Source of the DNA: CAYRGC01 sp964601225
GTDB taxonomy: Bacteria > Patescibacteriota > Gracilibacteria > Peribacterales > Peribacteraceae
DNA length: 64,000 bases
NCBI GenBank assembly: GCA_964601225.1
Contig: CAZRMM010000001.1
Coordinates: 1 to 64,000 of the forward strand
Reading direction: 5' to 3'
Shown here: positions 31,588 through 40,798 of the stretch, piece by piece
Numbering within the stretch: position 1 is the first letter of the stretch
How the letters are laid out: every line of letters begins with the position of its first letter
Notes under the pieces: model-generated
Databases searched by the model: none
What the model was told of the DNA's origin: nothing
Seen by the model: the letters and a program-made list of their open reading frames with translations, nothing else
Translations under genes and position numbers: made by a program

Positions 31588-32475
31588 TCATCTCTTCCGA
31601 CACACCCCCGAACTGATCGCCTGATCGGTGATCTGGCAGTAATAGCCGGCAGGACACAGAATGCCGGCTGGTCCGCCGCACGGTTGACCGTCCCCCTTCG
31701 TCGCACCCGATCCCGTGGCGGGCTGTGCGGTGGCAGGAGGCTTGGGCTTCTCAGCGAACTTCAAGGTACGGACGAAGCGTTGAAAGCGCGCAATCTGTTC
31801 CTCGGGTGCAGCCTCTTCGGCAAGTGCGAAACGCAGGACAAGGATCCGTTTTTCCTGAGGCGCAGACGGAGACGACGCATCGACATACACCGTCCATGTA
31901 CCGCTCTTTTCATCAAGAATGCTTGCGGCCCGCTTGAGGCCGACCACGACCGGAGTCACTTTGAGAATCGTGCCCGAAGCGGAAAATGTCTTAAAATCGA
32001 AGGGGAGCGTACTGGCACTCCCGGTCATGATTTCAAGTACGGGCTCGGTGGAGGCCGGCTCGTGAAACGACGCGACCGTTCCCGCAACGCCACCTTCCCA
32101 AAAAGCGGGAACATCGATGCCGGAGGCAAAGAACGGCAATTCCCAGTGCTTCAACGTGTTCTCGCCCCCCTTGAGTACCTTTTGAACGACGAACACCGGG
32201 AGATCACGAGGATTGATGTTATAATCGTAGATTCCCTGCAAGGTGACGATATCGCCCTGCACGGTTCCCAGATTGATCGCCGTGCTCTCCGCATAGGCAA
32301 TATCCTCTCCCTGAAGATCCTTTAAAAGATGTGTGCCTCGACGGGTCAGTGAAAGAGGAACTCGCTCAAGTTTGCCCTCCACTTCTTGCGGCCCTTCCGG
32401 AAGCACCGGGCGTCCACATGACGAGAGGGCTCCAGCGAGGAGCAAAACACTGACAATGAGGAACGGACGACGCAT
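31588..32475 (-). CDS. Lipoprotein with small C-terminal Cys-rich module
   Basis: 295 aa. The signal peptide ends in a lipobox (LSSC, Cys at about 20), so the protein is lipid-anchored outside the membrane. The middle is beta-rich and unassigned. The C-terminal ~35 residues (CGGPAGILCPAGYYC, then SGVC) carry four to five cysteines, like the small PCGGIAGxxCP-type modules found at the ends of other bacterial lipoproteins. The ATG at 32475 is chosen because it begins the signal peptide. It is divergent in neither direction: the sigma-like gene precedes it on the same strand. Confidence 0.75.
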   Translation of the reverse strand: MRRPFLIVSVLLLAGALSSCGRPVLPEGPQEVEGKLERVPLSLTRRGTHLLKDLQGEDIAYAESTAINLGTVQGDIVTLQGIYDYNINPRDLPVFVVQKVLKGGENTLKHWELPFFASGIDVPAFWEGGVAGTVASFHEPASTEPVLEIMTGSASTLPFDFKTFSASGTILKVTPVVVGLKRAASILDEKSGTWTVYVDASSPSAPQEKRILVLRFALAEEAAPEEQIARFQRFVRTLKFAEKPKPPATAQPATGSGATKGDGQPCGGPAGILCPAGYYCQITDQAISSGVCRKR

Positions 32476-32529
32476 GGAGAAGGGGACGATACGTCCTATT
32501 CTACACCCGATGTCCCGCATGGCGACCGA

Positions 32530-33633
32530 TCAGGCGCCTTTCTTCGCGGAATCGAAGGCATACACCGCGCGACCTACACGGACGAAGTACGGCATCTTCT
32601 GCAGGTTGAGCGAGATGGTACCGACCTTGACCGTACGCTGCTTGGCAACCTCGGCGATGATCTCGCGCTTCGAAAGGGGGCCTTTTTCCACGAGGATGCG
32701 CTCGATGACGTCGGCAACCGTGCCCGGCTCATAGCCCCACTCGCGCAACGCGTAGAGCCCCCGGCCCACCAGGACGAATTGCGGGTAGCGAATGAGTTCA
32801 TTGTGAACGGCCTGGACGGTAACATTTTTGTGATCGAATTTGGCATCGCGGATGCGGTTGGCGATCTCCATGAAGTGAAGGGGCTCGCCGGACTTCTTGA
32901 GGATGATTTCCACTTTGTCGCGGATCGAGCGGGGACGGACGAAGCGCCACTCGGTAAGACCCCAGCCTTCGTCGATCTCCTTGAGGCGCTCGTCGATCTT
33001 GAGGCAGCTGCCGATGAGCTCGGGGGAGGGGACACGGTCGCGGAAGAGATTCAGGGACTGGATCGCGGACACGAGCTCCTCCTGCTTCATGCACGTCTTC
33101 CTCTTGCGGAGGATCTTCACCATGTTGTCGACGATGAGAGAAACGTCGTCGGCGGCAAGGGAGGCGAGGCGCCAGACCGGCACGAACGTCGTCGTCTTCG
33201 TGGCATTGCTCATCTCCTGATCGATGGCGAACGTGAGACGGAGAATCGCCCCATCGACCGGCGTCGATCCTTGGACACGACGAAGCACCTGCGTGATGAG
33301 CTCATCCTCGCGCATGATTCCACCGCTCGAACGGAGAATGCCTTTTGCCATCTCATTCACTTCATCAAGACGACTCGTACGCACCGTGCGCTTCAGTTTG
33401 CTGAGTGCGATGCTCTCGATCTGACGAATGCGCTCACGCGTGACCTTGAACTGCTTCCCGATGCGCTCGAGCGTCTGCTTCGGCTGACCGAAGAGCGCAA
33501 AACGCTTCTTCACGACCGCAACCTCTTTCTCCGTAAGCACGAGAAACAAGCTGTTCAGCAACTCCGGAAGATTCAGAGTGATCTGCGAGGTCGGCTGGAC
33601 CGCGGAGGAAGATGTGGGAAGCGGCGTCGGCAT
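32530..33633 (-). CDS. Sigma-region-4 protein fused to HARE-HTH domains
   Basis: 367 aa. Residues ~22-85 are a sigma-70 region 4 (LTEKEVAVVKKRFALFG, then GKQFKVTRERIRQIESIAL), the part that reads the -35 element. Regions 1-3 are absent, so it cannot act as an ordinary sigma factor. The C-terminal part holds two winged HARE-HTH-type segments (about 235-300 and 305-360, each ending in F-V-x-V-G-R-G/A-x-Y-A), as in RNA polymerase delta. It probably associates with RNA polymerase or promoter DNA as a global modulator. The start at 33633 begins a Pro/Ser-rich leader; no close -10 is visible. Confidence 0.8.
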   Translation of the reverse strand: MPTPLPTSSSAVQPTSQITLNLPELLNSLFLVLTEKEVAVVKKRFALFGQPKQTLERIGKQFKVTRERIRQIESIALSKLKRTVRTSRLDEVNEMAKGILRSSGGIMREDELITQVLRRVQGSTPVDGAILRLTFAIDQEMSNATKTTTFVPVWRLASLAADDVSLIVDNMVKILRKRKTCMKQEELVSAIQSLNLFRDRVPSPELIGSCLKIDERLKEIDEGWGLTEWRFVRPRSIRDKVEIILKKSGEPLHFMEIANRIRDAKFDHKNVTVQAVHNELIRYPQFVLVGRGLYALREWGYEPGTVADVIERILVEKGPLSKREIIAEVAKQRTVKVGTISLNLQKMPYFVRVGRAVYAFDSAKKGA

Positions 33634-33845
33634 GGCGTCGTGGGGAGAGTAAAGTACAACCCTCGTTCTACCAGAACATTGACAGAAACAAAAGTTTCCG
33701 TGTCGGTTCGTGTGGACTGCCACCGAAACAAATGACGATCTACACGAATGTGAACGGGGGTTGTCCAAGGAACAAAGGATTAAGAATATACTATTAATTT
33801 TTCATATGTCAAATATCAATTTTTCCTCTACCTCAAGCGAAACTG

Positions 33846-34241
33846 TTAATTCCTCTGCCGTCGATCCAGATAGATATTGAGCATTTGGCAGGCAGCCCAT
33901 GTATCCGAGTCGGAAATCTCCTGCGCGCCGCCGCCTTTTTTCCGCAGGGGAATGGAGCTGAATCGCTCATCTATCTCATCGACAGGAAGGGACTTGCTCA
34001 ATTCCGTGATGATTTCCCGGGTCCGAAACGCTTGCCGCCCTTCCACCCCGGAGGGAAGACGGGGAATTCCGACGACCAATCGATCAATTTTTCTGGCTGA
34101 TGCGATGGCGAGAACCTCGTGAACGAGCGAATCCCGATCGGCGGCAGTGATCGTCATGACGGGCACGACGACGCCCGTCGCCTCATCGAGGTATGCGACG
34201 CCGGTGCGACGATCGCCGACGTCGAGGGCGAGGAAGCGCAT
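33846..34241 (-). CDS. ruvX: RuvX/YqgF-family Holliday junction resolvase-like nuclease
   Basis: 131 aa with an RNase H-like fold: LALDVGDRRTGVAY at the start (catalytic Asp), VVGIPRLPSG in the middle and DERFSS near 98. The family processes the 5' end of pre-16S rRNA and can act on DNA junctions. The final acidic region EISDSDTWAA is present. TATGAT, with TGC in front, ends 7 nt upstream of the ATG at 34241; the longer open frame has no promoter support. Confidence 0.88.
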   Translation of the reverse strand: MRFLALDVGDRRTGVAYLDEATGVVVPVMTITAADRDSLVHEVLAIASARKIDRLVVGIPRLPSGVEGRQAFRTREIITELSKSLPVDEIDERFSSIPLRKKGGGAQEISDSDTWAACQMLNIYLDRRQRN

Positions 34242-34377
34242 GGAACTCATCATAGCATTGAGTCGCTTCTTTTCTTCTGACAAGACGATAGGCATACGAG
34301 AGGAAAGACGACGAAGACGAAAAAAATCACAAAAAGAGACCGGGCCTCTTCTCTTCTTTTCCGTCTTCAACCTCTCA

Positions 34378-34638
34378 TCACCTCTTCGCCAGCATCAACG
34401 CCAACCGGGACTTTTTCCGGGAAGCGGTGTTCTTGTGGAGGATGTGCTTCTTCACGGCCATATCGATGCTCTTTTGCACTTTCGGGAGCAAAGCCTGTGC
34501 CTCCGCGGCCTTCCCCTCCTTCATCAGATCCATGAACTGACGGACGAACGTCTTCATCTGGGACTTGTACGGAACGCGGCGCTCGCGGCGAACGATGTTC
34601 TGGCGGGCGCGTTTGATGGCGGACTTGATGATAGGCAT
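34378..34638 (-). CDS. rpsT: 30S ribosomal protein bS20
   Basis: 86 aa, all-helical and basic, with the typical start MPIIKSAIKRARQN and the KKHILHKNTASRKKSRL C-terminal pattern. It binds 16S rRNA early in assembly. Single gene, divergent from glmS. Confidence 0.95.
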   Translation of the reverse strand: MPIIKSAIKRARQNIVRRERRVPYKSQMKTFVRQFMDLMKEGKAAEAQALLPKVQKSIDMAVKKHILHKNTASRKKSRLALMLAKR

Positions 34639-34801
34639 AGAGCTGGCAGAGGGTACTAGGGTGAAAAGGGGATGTAAAGGGAGAATGGCAGCGGGCGACG
34701 GGCTGCGGGCTGCGAGAAACCACGGACTCGCAGCTCGCTACCCGACTCTCGACGCCTCTCAAATACTCCTTTTTCCTCTGTCCGTTCCGCTGCTCTCTCC
34801 T

Positions 34802-34807
34802 TATACT
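34802..34807 (+). promoter_or_regulatory. -10 box of leaderless glmS
   Basis: TATACT separated from the ATG by GCCGGC (6 nt), placing the start point on the A of ATG. It is a clear example of the pattern seen at many genes here. Confidence 0.75.
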
Positions 34808-34813
34808 GCCGGC

Positions 34814-36592
34814 ATGTGCGGCATTTTCGGATACGTCGGACCTCGCAAAGACGCGGGGAAAATCGCCATTGAAGGCCTGAAGAATCTGGAATACCGCGGC
34901 TATGATTCGTGGGGCATCGCGTGCGAGACGGCAAACGGGCTGCGCGTGGAAAAGAAAATCGGTCCGATCGGCGGCGTCGACAGCGATAATTTTGCCGAGG
35001 CCTGTTCGATGGCCATCGCCCACACCCGTTGGGCGACGCACGGGGGAGTCACCGAGGGAAACGCCCATCCGCATCTCTCCTGTGACCGCACGATCGCGGT
35101 CATTCATAACGGCATTATCGAGAATTACTTGGATCTCCGTCGTGAGCTCCAGAAGAAAGGACACACGTTCCTCTCGCAGACCGACACCGAGATCATCCCG
35201 CATTTGATCGAGGAGGAGCTCAAGGCCGACGGCGACTTCGCCGCCGCGATGCGCAGGGCTTGTCAGCAGTTTCACGGCAAGTACGCCATCGTCGCGCTCC
35301 ATACGGGATCCGGTACGCTTGTCGCCGCGCGCACGGGCTCTCCGCTCATCGTGGGCGTAGGAGAGGGGAGGAAAGGGTATTTCGTCGCTTCGGACATCCC
35401 CGCTTTTTTGGCCCACACGCGTACCGTTCAGTATCTCGACGACGGGGAAATGGTCGTGACGGACGGAAAAAGCGTTCTCTTCACGGATATCGAAACAGGT
35501 CACGAACGCCCCAAGCGCGAAGTGACGATCACCTGGACGGTCGAACAGACGGGCAAAGGTGATTACGAGCACTACATGCTGAAAGAAATCATGGAGCAGA
35601 AGGGCAGTGTCGCGCGGGCGGTCAACCAAGATGACGCGCAGATTCTCGCGATCGCCACCGCCGTCAAGAAAGCGAAAGGAACGATCCTCACCGCGTGCGG
35701 AACGGCCAACAAGGCGTGCATGGCGGCCGAATATTTCTTTTCCGTCGTCGCCGAAAAGCACGTGAATGTGGTACCCGCGAGCGAATTCAAGGTGTTCCAC
35801 CACTTCCTCGTTCCGGAATCACTCATCATCGTCGTGAGCCAGAGCGGAGAAACTATGGATGTCATCGAAGCGATTCAGGTCGCGAAAAGCAAAGGGTCGA
35901 AAGTACTCGCCATCGTGAACGTCGAAGGATCGACGATCGCGCGCCTCGCCGATTTCACGCTGCTGATCAATGCGGGTCCCGAGCGTGCGGTTGCCTCGAC
36001 CAAAGCGCTCACGGGACAGCTCGCCGTTCTCCTCATGATCGCCTATGCCGTTGCGGGACGCCTTCAAGAAGCCAAGACTCTCCTCCTCGAGACTTCCGCG
36101 AAAATCTCGGACCAACTGAATCCCCGGTACGTCGAACGACTCGACGAGCTCGCGGAAAAGATCAAGGAGCAGGAAGATCTCTACATCATCGGCAAGAGCT
36201 GGAACTATCCGATGGCGCTCGAAAGCGCGATCAAGATCCAGGAAGTGAGCTACATCCATGCGCAGGGATTCGCCGCCGGAGAACTCAAGCACGGGCCGAT
36301 CGCCCTGATCGAACAGGGAACGCCGTGCATCGTGATCACCGGCAACGACGAGGTGCAGAACGACATTCTCAGTAACGCCCAGGAGCTGAAGGCACGCGGC
36401 GCTTTCATCATCGGGGTCGGCCCCGTGAAGCACGATGTCTTCGACGAGTGGATCAAGACCCCGGATGCCGATGTCGCTCAGCCTATCGTGAACATCATCC
36501 CCATCCAGGTACTGGCGTATTTCCTGGCGGTGAAACGCGGGAAGAATCCCGATATGCCCCGCAATCTGGCGAAGAGCGTCACTGTAAAATAA
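34814..36592 (+). CDS. glmS: Glutamine-fructose-6-phosphate aminotransferase
   Basis: 592 aa. The N-terminal glutaminase domain starts with the nucleophile Cys2 (MCGIFGYVG), followed by HTRWATHG and a NGIIEN loop. Two SIS domains follow (GTANKACMAAEYF, SQSGETMD, then the second near 445), ending in the conserved KSVTVK. It makes glucosamine-6-phosphate, the entry to wall and glycan precursors. TATACT (34802-34807) ends exactly 6 nt before the ATG, so the mRNA should be leaderless. That leaves no room for a glmS ribozyme, and none is seen. Confidence 0.97.
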   Translation: MCGIFGYVGPRKDAGKIAIEGLKNLEYRGYDSWGIACETANGLRVEKKIGPIGGVDSDNFAEACSMAIAHTRWATHGGVTEGNAHPHLSCDRTIAVIHNGIIENYLDLRRELQKKGHTFLSQTDTEIIPHLIEEELKADGDFAAAMRRACQQFHGKYAIVALHTGSGTLVAARTGSPLIVGVGEGRKGYFVASDIPAFLAHTRTVQYLDDGEMVVTDGKSVLFTDIETGHERPKREVTITWTVEQTGKGDYEHYMLKEIMEQKGSVARAVNQDDAQILAIATAVKKAKGTILTACGTANKACMAAEYFFSVVAEKHVNVVPASEFKVFHHFLVPESLIIVVSQSGETMDVIEAIQVAKSKGSKVLAIVNVEGSTIARLADFTLLINAGPERAVASTKALTGQLAVLLMIAYAVAGRLQEAKTLLLETSAKISDQLNPRYVERLDELAEKIKEQEDLYIIGKSWNYPMALESAIKIQEVSYIHAQGFAAGELKHGPIALIEQGTPCIVITGNDEVQNDILSNAQELKARGAFIIGVGPVKHDVFDEWIKTPDADVAQPIVNIIPIQVLAYFLAVKRGKNPDMPRNLAKSVTVK

Positions 36593-36614
36593 AGGCTCAA
36601 CTTTTCTTGAGCCT
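36585..36614 (-). terminator. Terminator for the PBP gene, abutting glmS
   Basis: AGGCTCAA (36593-36600) and TTGAGCCT (36607-36614) pair across CTTTTC. On the minus strand the stem is followed by TTTATTTT, so it ends transcription from the PBP gene. On the plus strand it directly follows the glmS stop but has no T-run. Confidence 0.7.
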
Positions 36615-36768
36615 GTGTGTACATCTTATGTGTCTATTGGCTCAAGATTTTTTGGTAGGCACCTTCGAAGAAATAGAAAAAGTGCGAAGCCAAGCTTCGC
36701 TTGGCTGGAGCACATCCTTGCCGGAAAGGTGGGCCCACGGGGGGACACCGGAGGTGGTCCTCCCGCGA

Positions 36769-39441
36769 TCAAAGCTTCTCCATCACCCTCGGCACTTCGT
36801 CCTTCTTCCTGAGAGGCTTGAGAGTCTCCGCCTCCACCTGGCGCGCACGCTGTCGCTCTTCTTGAATGGAGCCATTCCCATCGTCCGGGGGAATGCCGTA
36901 GTACCGTAGAAGGTAGGCGGCGATGTCCTTGAAGATCGGCGCAGCGGCAATCGCACCGTGCGTCCCGCGCTTGGGACGATCGATTTTAACGAGAATGACG
37001 AAGCGAGGGCGGCTGACCGGAGCGTATCCCGCGTACGTAGCGATGGTGCTGCCCGTTCCTGTTTCATACTGCGCTCCTGGTCCGGCGATCTGGGACGTGC
37101 CGGTCTTGCCCGCGATACGGTACCCCGGAACCTTGCCCCCCTTTGCAAATCCGCGCGTGGCGGAACTCACGAGCATCGCCGTGATGGTATCCGATGTCTG
37201 CGGAGTGATGACCTGATCGATCACGCGCGTCGGAGTGAACTCGCGGGTGCCATCTTCGTGAATCACGCTGTCGACGATGATCGGACGAACGAGCTTTCCT
37301 CCGTTCGCGAGCGCCGACCATGCGCTGATCATTTGCAGCGGCGTAACCGAAATACCCTGACCGAACGTCATCGAAGCGAGCGTGCGGCGCGGAAGGTTTT
37401 TCGACGGCTGAATTTCACCAGCCAGTTCGTCGTCGAGTTCGATACTCGAGATTTTACCGAAACCGAATCGTTCGAACATGCTCACGAGCAATTTGGGTCC
37501 GAGCTTAAAGCCGAGCTCCGACATGCACGTGTTAATGGAGTACTCGAGGCACTGAACCATGCTGACCCGGCCGTAGTGATTGCCGTCGTTGTTGTTGATG
37601 GGCTTTTTTCCGTCCTGCATGTCGATGGGGCCGAAGTCCTCGTAAATATCCATCGCATTCACTTCACCCTGATCGATCGCAATGGCCATCGTGATCGGTT
37701 TCATGACGGAGCCCGGTTCGTAGATTTCCTGCACGGTGCGGTTGAGATACGCGCCAACGCCCACGGTATTTTTAAATTTGAGCCACACACCGGGATCATC
37801 GGTGGGAAACACCTCATACCGATAGTTGGATTGATTGCTGACATACAAGTAATAACGCGCAAGATCGTGCAGGTCGTAGAGTTTCTCAAGATCCGTAAGG
37901 CTGGTCTGAATTTTCTCGCTAAGCATGGTGCGCCCGGATGCCGTTAGGACGTGATCGATGTAATCACGAACGACGAGCACGTGCGTCTCGGGATGATAAA
38001 TTTCAACGACGACTTTTTTCTGCCGATTCGCATCGAGCGTCGTGGTCTCCTTTTCATAGACGTCCGCGTAGTTATTGCTGTTGAAGAGCGGGGCATTCAC
38101 CATCGCAATGATCTTTCCCGTAAAAGGGTCCATTACGATGGCCTGGGCACTGTCGGCGCCGAATTGTTTCATTCCCGCCTGAAGCACCTGTTCGACATGT
38201 TCCTGAACCGCGCGATCGATGGTGAGCACCACCGTATCGCCGTCCTTGGGGTCCTGAATTTTTTGCTCGGAGCGGAGAATTTGCCCCCCGCGGAGATCGT
38301 TGGCGGTATTGATCGTGCCGTCCTCGCCCCGAAGCTGCGAGTTATAGGTACGCTCAATGCCGTACTGCGCCTCCTGGTTCGTATTGAGAAAACCAACGAC
38401 CTGCGACGCGATAGTCGTATCCGGGTAAAACCTCCAGTGCTCGGGCACGAGCGCGATCATGCGCAGGGGATACTCCGGCTCCGACGGAGCGCGCTTGCTG
38501 CCGACATATTCCTTAAGTGCCAACTTGGCGGACTCGGTTTTTTGCTCCATGAGTTTCAAACTGAGTTCGCGAGGAACTTTTCGCATGATCGGCACGTAAC
38601 GAAGTGTTCGGGACTCCAGCAAATCCCGAATGGAATTCTCATCAATGGAGAGCGCGACAGAAAGCGACGCCGAGAAAGAATCCACCAGCGATTGATTGAT
38701 CTCCTCGGGATTCGCGGAAATGAGGTGATCTTCCGTATCGACCTCCACACCCGGAATCCCGAGTTTTTGAACCGCTTCTTCCTCCAGTTTCGTGGCTCCG
38801 TATTTCAGCGGAACGAATGTGACCCGTGTGGAGGAAATTCGCTCCTGAATGTCATTCATAAAACGATCCCTCGCCTCGACTATCGAAGGAAGCTTGAGAA
38901 GTTTCGGAGGCAGCGGACCCGAGGGAAGGGGCTCGAGAATGCTCCCCGAACTTCGAATCTGATGCTGTTTGACGGGGTCGAATGCCGCGGCATACAACTT
39001 CATCAATTCGCGCGGACACGTCTCGGCCCCCTGGGAACAAGCATCGTGGAACTCCTGGGTGAGAAGGGTATCGGCCAGCGTGCGTGCAACAAGCTTCTTA
39101 TCGTCGACCAGCTGTTTGGGATCTTTGTCTTTCGATGCCGAAGGATCTACGTACACCAGATCGAGCGTCGTATTGGTCGCAAAAATCGTCAGTTCTCCCG
39201 TCTTGCTGTTGGTACCGAATATCTCTCCTCTCTTGGCAGGAAGCGTAATGCCCGCGAAGTGCTTCTGCTGCGCCCATTGATAAAAGGAATTTCCCCGAAC
39301 CAGTTGAAGTTCCAACAAACGAGCCACGACGATGAGCAGGTACAAAAGCAGCACGCCCATCACGAGAAAGATGCGCTCATGGAGCAATCGTCTGCGTTGT
39401 GTTTCGGACGCCACGCCGTAGGAATGACGTTTCGGAATCAT
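36769..39441 (-). CDS. Class B penicillin-binding protein (transpeptidase), long form
   Basis: 890 aa, longer than the usual 600-700. An N-terminal TM helix (about 24-46, IFLVMGVLLLYLLIVVARLL) anchors it, followed by PAKRGEIFGTN of the PBP dimer domain, which holds a large insertion (about 100-300). Transpeptidase motifs are SVMK (near 579, active Ser), SIN (near 635) and KTGT (near 782). It crosslinks peptidoglycan; FtsI/PBP2 cannot be separated by eye. The ATG at 39441 has AGGG with an 8-nt spacer, one of few genes here with a Shine-Dalgarno. Confidence 0.93.
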   Translation of the reverse strand: MIPKRHSYGVASETQRRRLLHERIFLVMGVLLLYLLIVVARLLELQLVRGNSFYQWAQQKHFAGITLPAKRGEIFGTNSKTGELTIFATNTTLDLVYVDPSASKDKDPKQLVDDKKLVARTLADTLLTQEFHDACSQGAETCPRELMKLYAAAFDPVKQHQIRSSGSILEPLPSGPLPPKLLKLPSIVEARDRFMNDIQERISSTRVTFVPLKYGATKLEEEAVQKLGIPGVEVDTEDHLISANPEEINQSLVDSFSASLSVALSIDENSIRDLLESRTLRYVPIMRKVPRELSLKLMEQKTESAKLALKEYVGSKRAPSEPEYPLRMIALVPEHWRFYPDTTIASQVVGFLNTNQEAQYGIERTYNSQLRGEDGTINTANDLRGGQILRSEQKIQDPKDGDTVVLTIDRAVQEHVEQVLQAGMKQFGADSAQAIVMDPFTGKIIAMVNAPLFNSNNYADVYEKETTTLDANRQKKVVVEIYHPETHVLVVRDYIDHVLTASGRTMLSEKIQTSLTDLEKLYDLHDLARYYLYVSNQSNYRYEVFPTDDPGVWLKFKNTVGVGAYLNRTVQEIYEPGSVMKPITMAIAIDQGEVNAMDIYEDFGPIDMQDGKKPINNNDGNHYGRVSMVQCLEYSINTCMSELGFKLGPKLLVSMFERFGFGKISSIELDDELAGEIQPSKNLPRRTLASMTFGQGISVTPLQMISAWSALANGGKLVRPIIVDSVIHEDGTREFTPTRVIDQVITPQTSDTITAMLVSSATRGFAKGGKVPGYRIAGKTGTSQIAGPGAQYETGTGSTIATYAGYAPVSRPRFVILVKIDRPKRGTHGAIAAAPIFKDIAAYLLRYYGIPPDDGNGSIQEERQRARQVEAETLKPLRKKDEVPRVMEKL

Positions 39442-39607
39442 GTCGGGGACCCTCATGGTATCGCGGTGCGAAGAAGCGGCCAAGGATGGACGCCGGGGCC
39501 CCTGGGGCTTCGCAGGTGGGACTAAGCGGGTTGTACACCGAAGCTCCTCGCTTCTCAGGCCTGTCTTTAGCCGAAAACCCGGCATGGTCGATGATCGCTT
39601 TTTATGC

Positions 39608-39613
39608 TATAAT
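39608..39613 (+). promoter_or_regulatory. -10 box of the pilB-like gene
   Basis: Perfect TATAAT, preceded by TGC (extended -10), with 8 nt to the ATG at 39622. The 5' leader would be 0-3 nt. Confidence 0.75.
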
Positions 39614-39621
39614 AAACGGAA

Positions 39622-40734
39622 ATGTCACAGACCTCGTTCATCGGGCTCAATGGAGAACAGCTTCTCGACACCTTGCATGGCATGTGCGTCGAAACTGGGG
39701 CCTCCGACATTCACCTCTCGCCGCAGAAGGACGGAGTGCGATTGGAGTGGCGTCTCAACGGCGTGCTGCGACTGCTCGAGATCCTCAAAGAGCCGCAATA
39801 TGAGGATTTGCTTCGCCGCGTGAAATTCATGTCGAAGCTCAAGCTGAACATCACCACTCACCCGCAGGACGGCCAATACGTTTTCGAAGCGCGCGATCCC
39901 AAAGCCCCCCGAACGGTGAACGTTCGTGTCGCGACGCTCCCGAGCCGCTTCGGAGAGGCTCTGACACTCCGTCTTCTCGACCCGCACCGCGGAATTCTTC
40001 CGTTGCAGAAACTCGGATTTCCCGAAGAGATGGGGAAAACACTCAAGGATCTCGTGGAACTTCCGCATGGACTCGTTCTGGTGACCGGACCCACGGGATC
40101 GGGCAAGACAACGACGCTCTACGCCCTGCTTTCCACGGTCGTGGGAAAGGAGCGCAACATCATCACGCTTGAAGATCCCGTGGAATACGAGATCCCGGGC
40201 ATTATCCAGAGCGAGATTGATACCGACCACGACTATACGTTCGCGAGCGGACTGCGCAGCATTCTCCGTCACGATCCCGACGTTATCCTTGTCGGTGAAA
40301 TTCGCGACCTTGAAACGGCGCAAACCGCAGTCAACGCCGCGCTCACCGGTCACCTCGTGCTTTCAACGCTTCATACGAACTCTTCCATCGAGGCGATTCC
40401 GCGCCTCCTCTCCATGGGTGTCAGTCCCTACACCCTCGCCCCCGCGCTCCGTGCGGTGCTCGCGCAACGGCTCGTACGGACACTCACTCCCGAATGCCAA
40501 TCGTCGGGAGCGTGCGACCCTGGCGCGCACGCGAGTTACGACGGCCAGATTGTCGTTCCGGAACTGCTCCTCGTAACACCGGCCATACAGCAGCTCGTCC
40601 TTTCAATGGAACAATCTTCGGCGCTTGAAGCCCAGGCGCGCAAGGAAGGATTCCGCTCGATGCGTGAGTGGGGAGAGGATCTGATCAAGGCAAAACGGAC
40701 CTCCGCCGAGGAAGTCGCCCGCGTCACGCTCTGA
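39622..40734 (+). CDS. pilB: GspE/PilB-family secretion or pilus ATPase
   Basis: 370 aa, a compact form without the N-terminal domain of full PilB. The N2 domain (GASDIHLSPQKDGVRLEWRLNG) is followed by Walker A GPTGSGKTTTLY (about 152-163), the Asp box LEDPVEYEIPG, Walker B LVGEIRDLETAQ and the His box HLVLSTLHTN. The usual zinc Cys cluster is reduced to two cysteines (PECQSSGAC). It powers assembly or retraction of type IV pili, used by CPR cells for DNA uptake and host contact. No pilin or pilC gene is adjacent. Confidence 0.9.
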   Translation: MSQTSFIGLNGEQLLDTLHGMCVETGASDIHLSPQKDGVRLEWRLNGVLRLLEILKEPQYEDLLRRVKFMSKLKLNITTHPQDGQYVFEARDPKAPRTVNVRVATLPSRFGEALTLRLLDPHRGILPLQKLGFPEEMGKTLKDLVELPHGLVLVTGPTGSGKTTTLYALLSTVVGKERNIITLEDPVEYEIPGIIQSEIDTDHDYTFASGLRSILRHDPDVILVGEIRDLETAQTAVNAALTGHLVLSTLHTNSSIEAIPRLLSMGVSPYTLAPALRAVLAQRLVRTLTPECQSSGACDPGAHASYDGQIVVPELLLVTPAIQQLVLSMEQSSALEAQARKEGFRSMREWGEDLIKAKRTSAEEVARVTL

Positions 40735-40798
40735 GCGCTGCGAATTTTTCCCGTTTCGATCCAGGTCATCTTGCGGACTCCGCCCACTATTCCATAGC

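Noticed and set aside
34367..35803. 478-codon minus-strand frame opposite glmS
   Set aside because: Antisense shadow of glmS and rpsT with no motif; glmS has clear catalytic residues.
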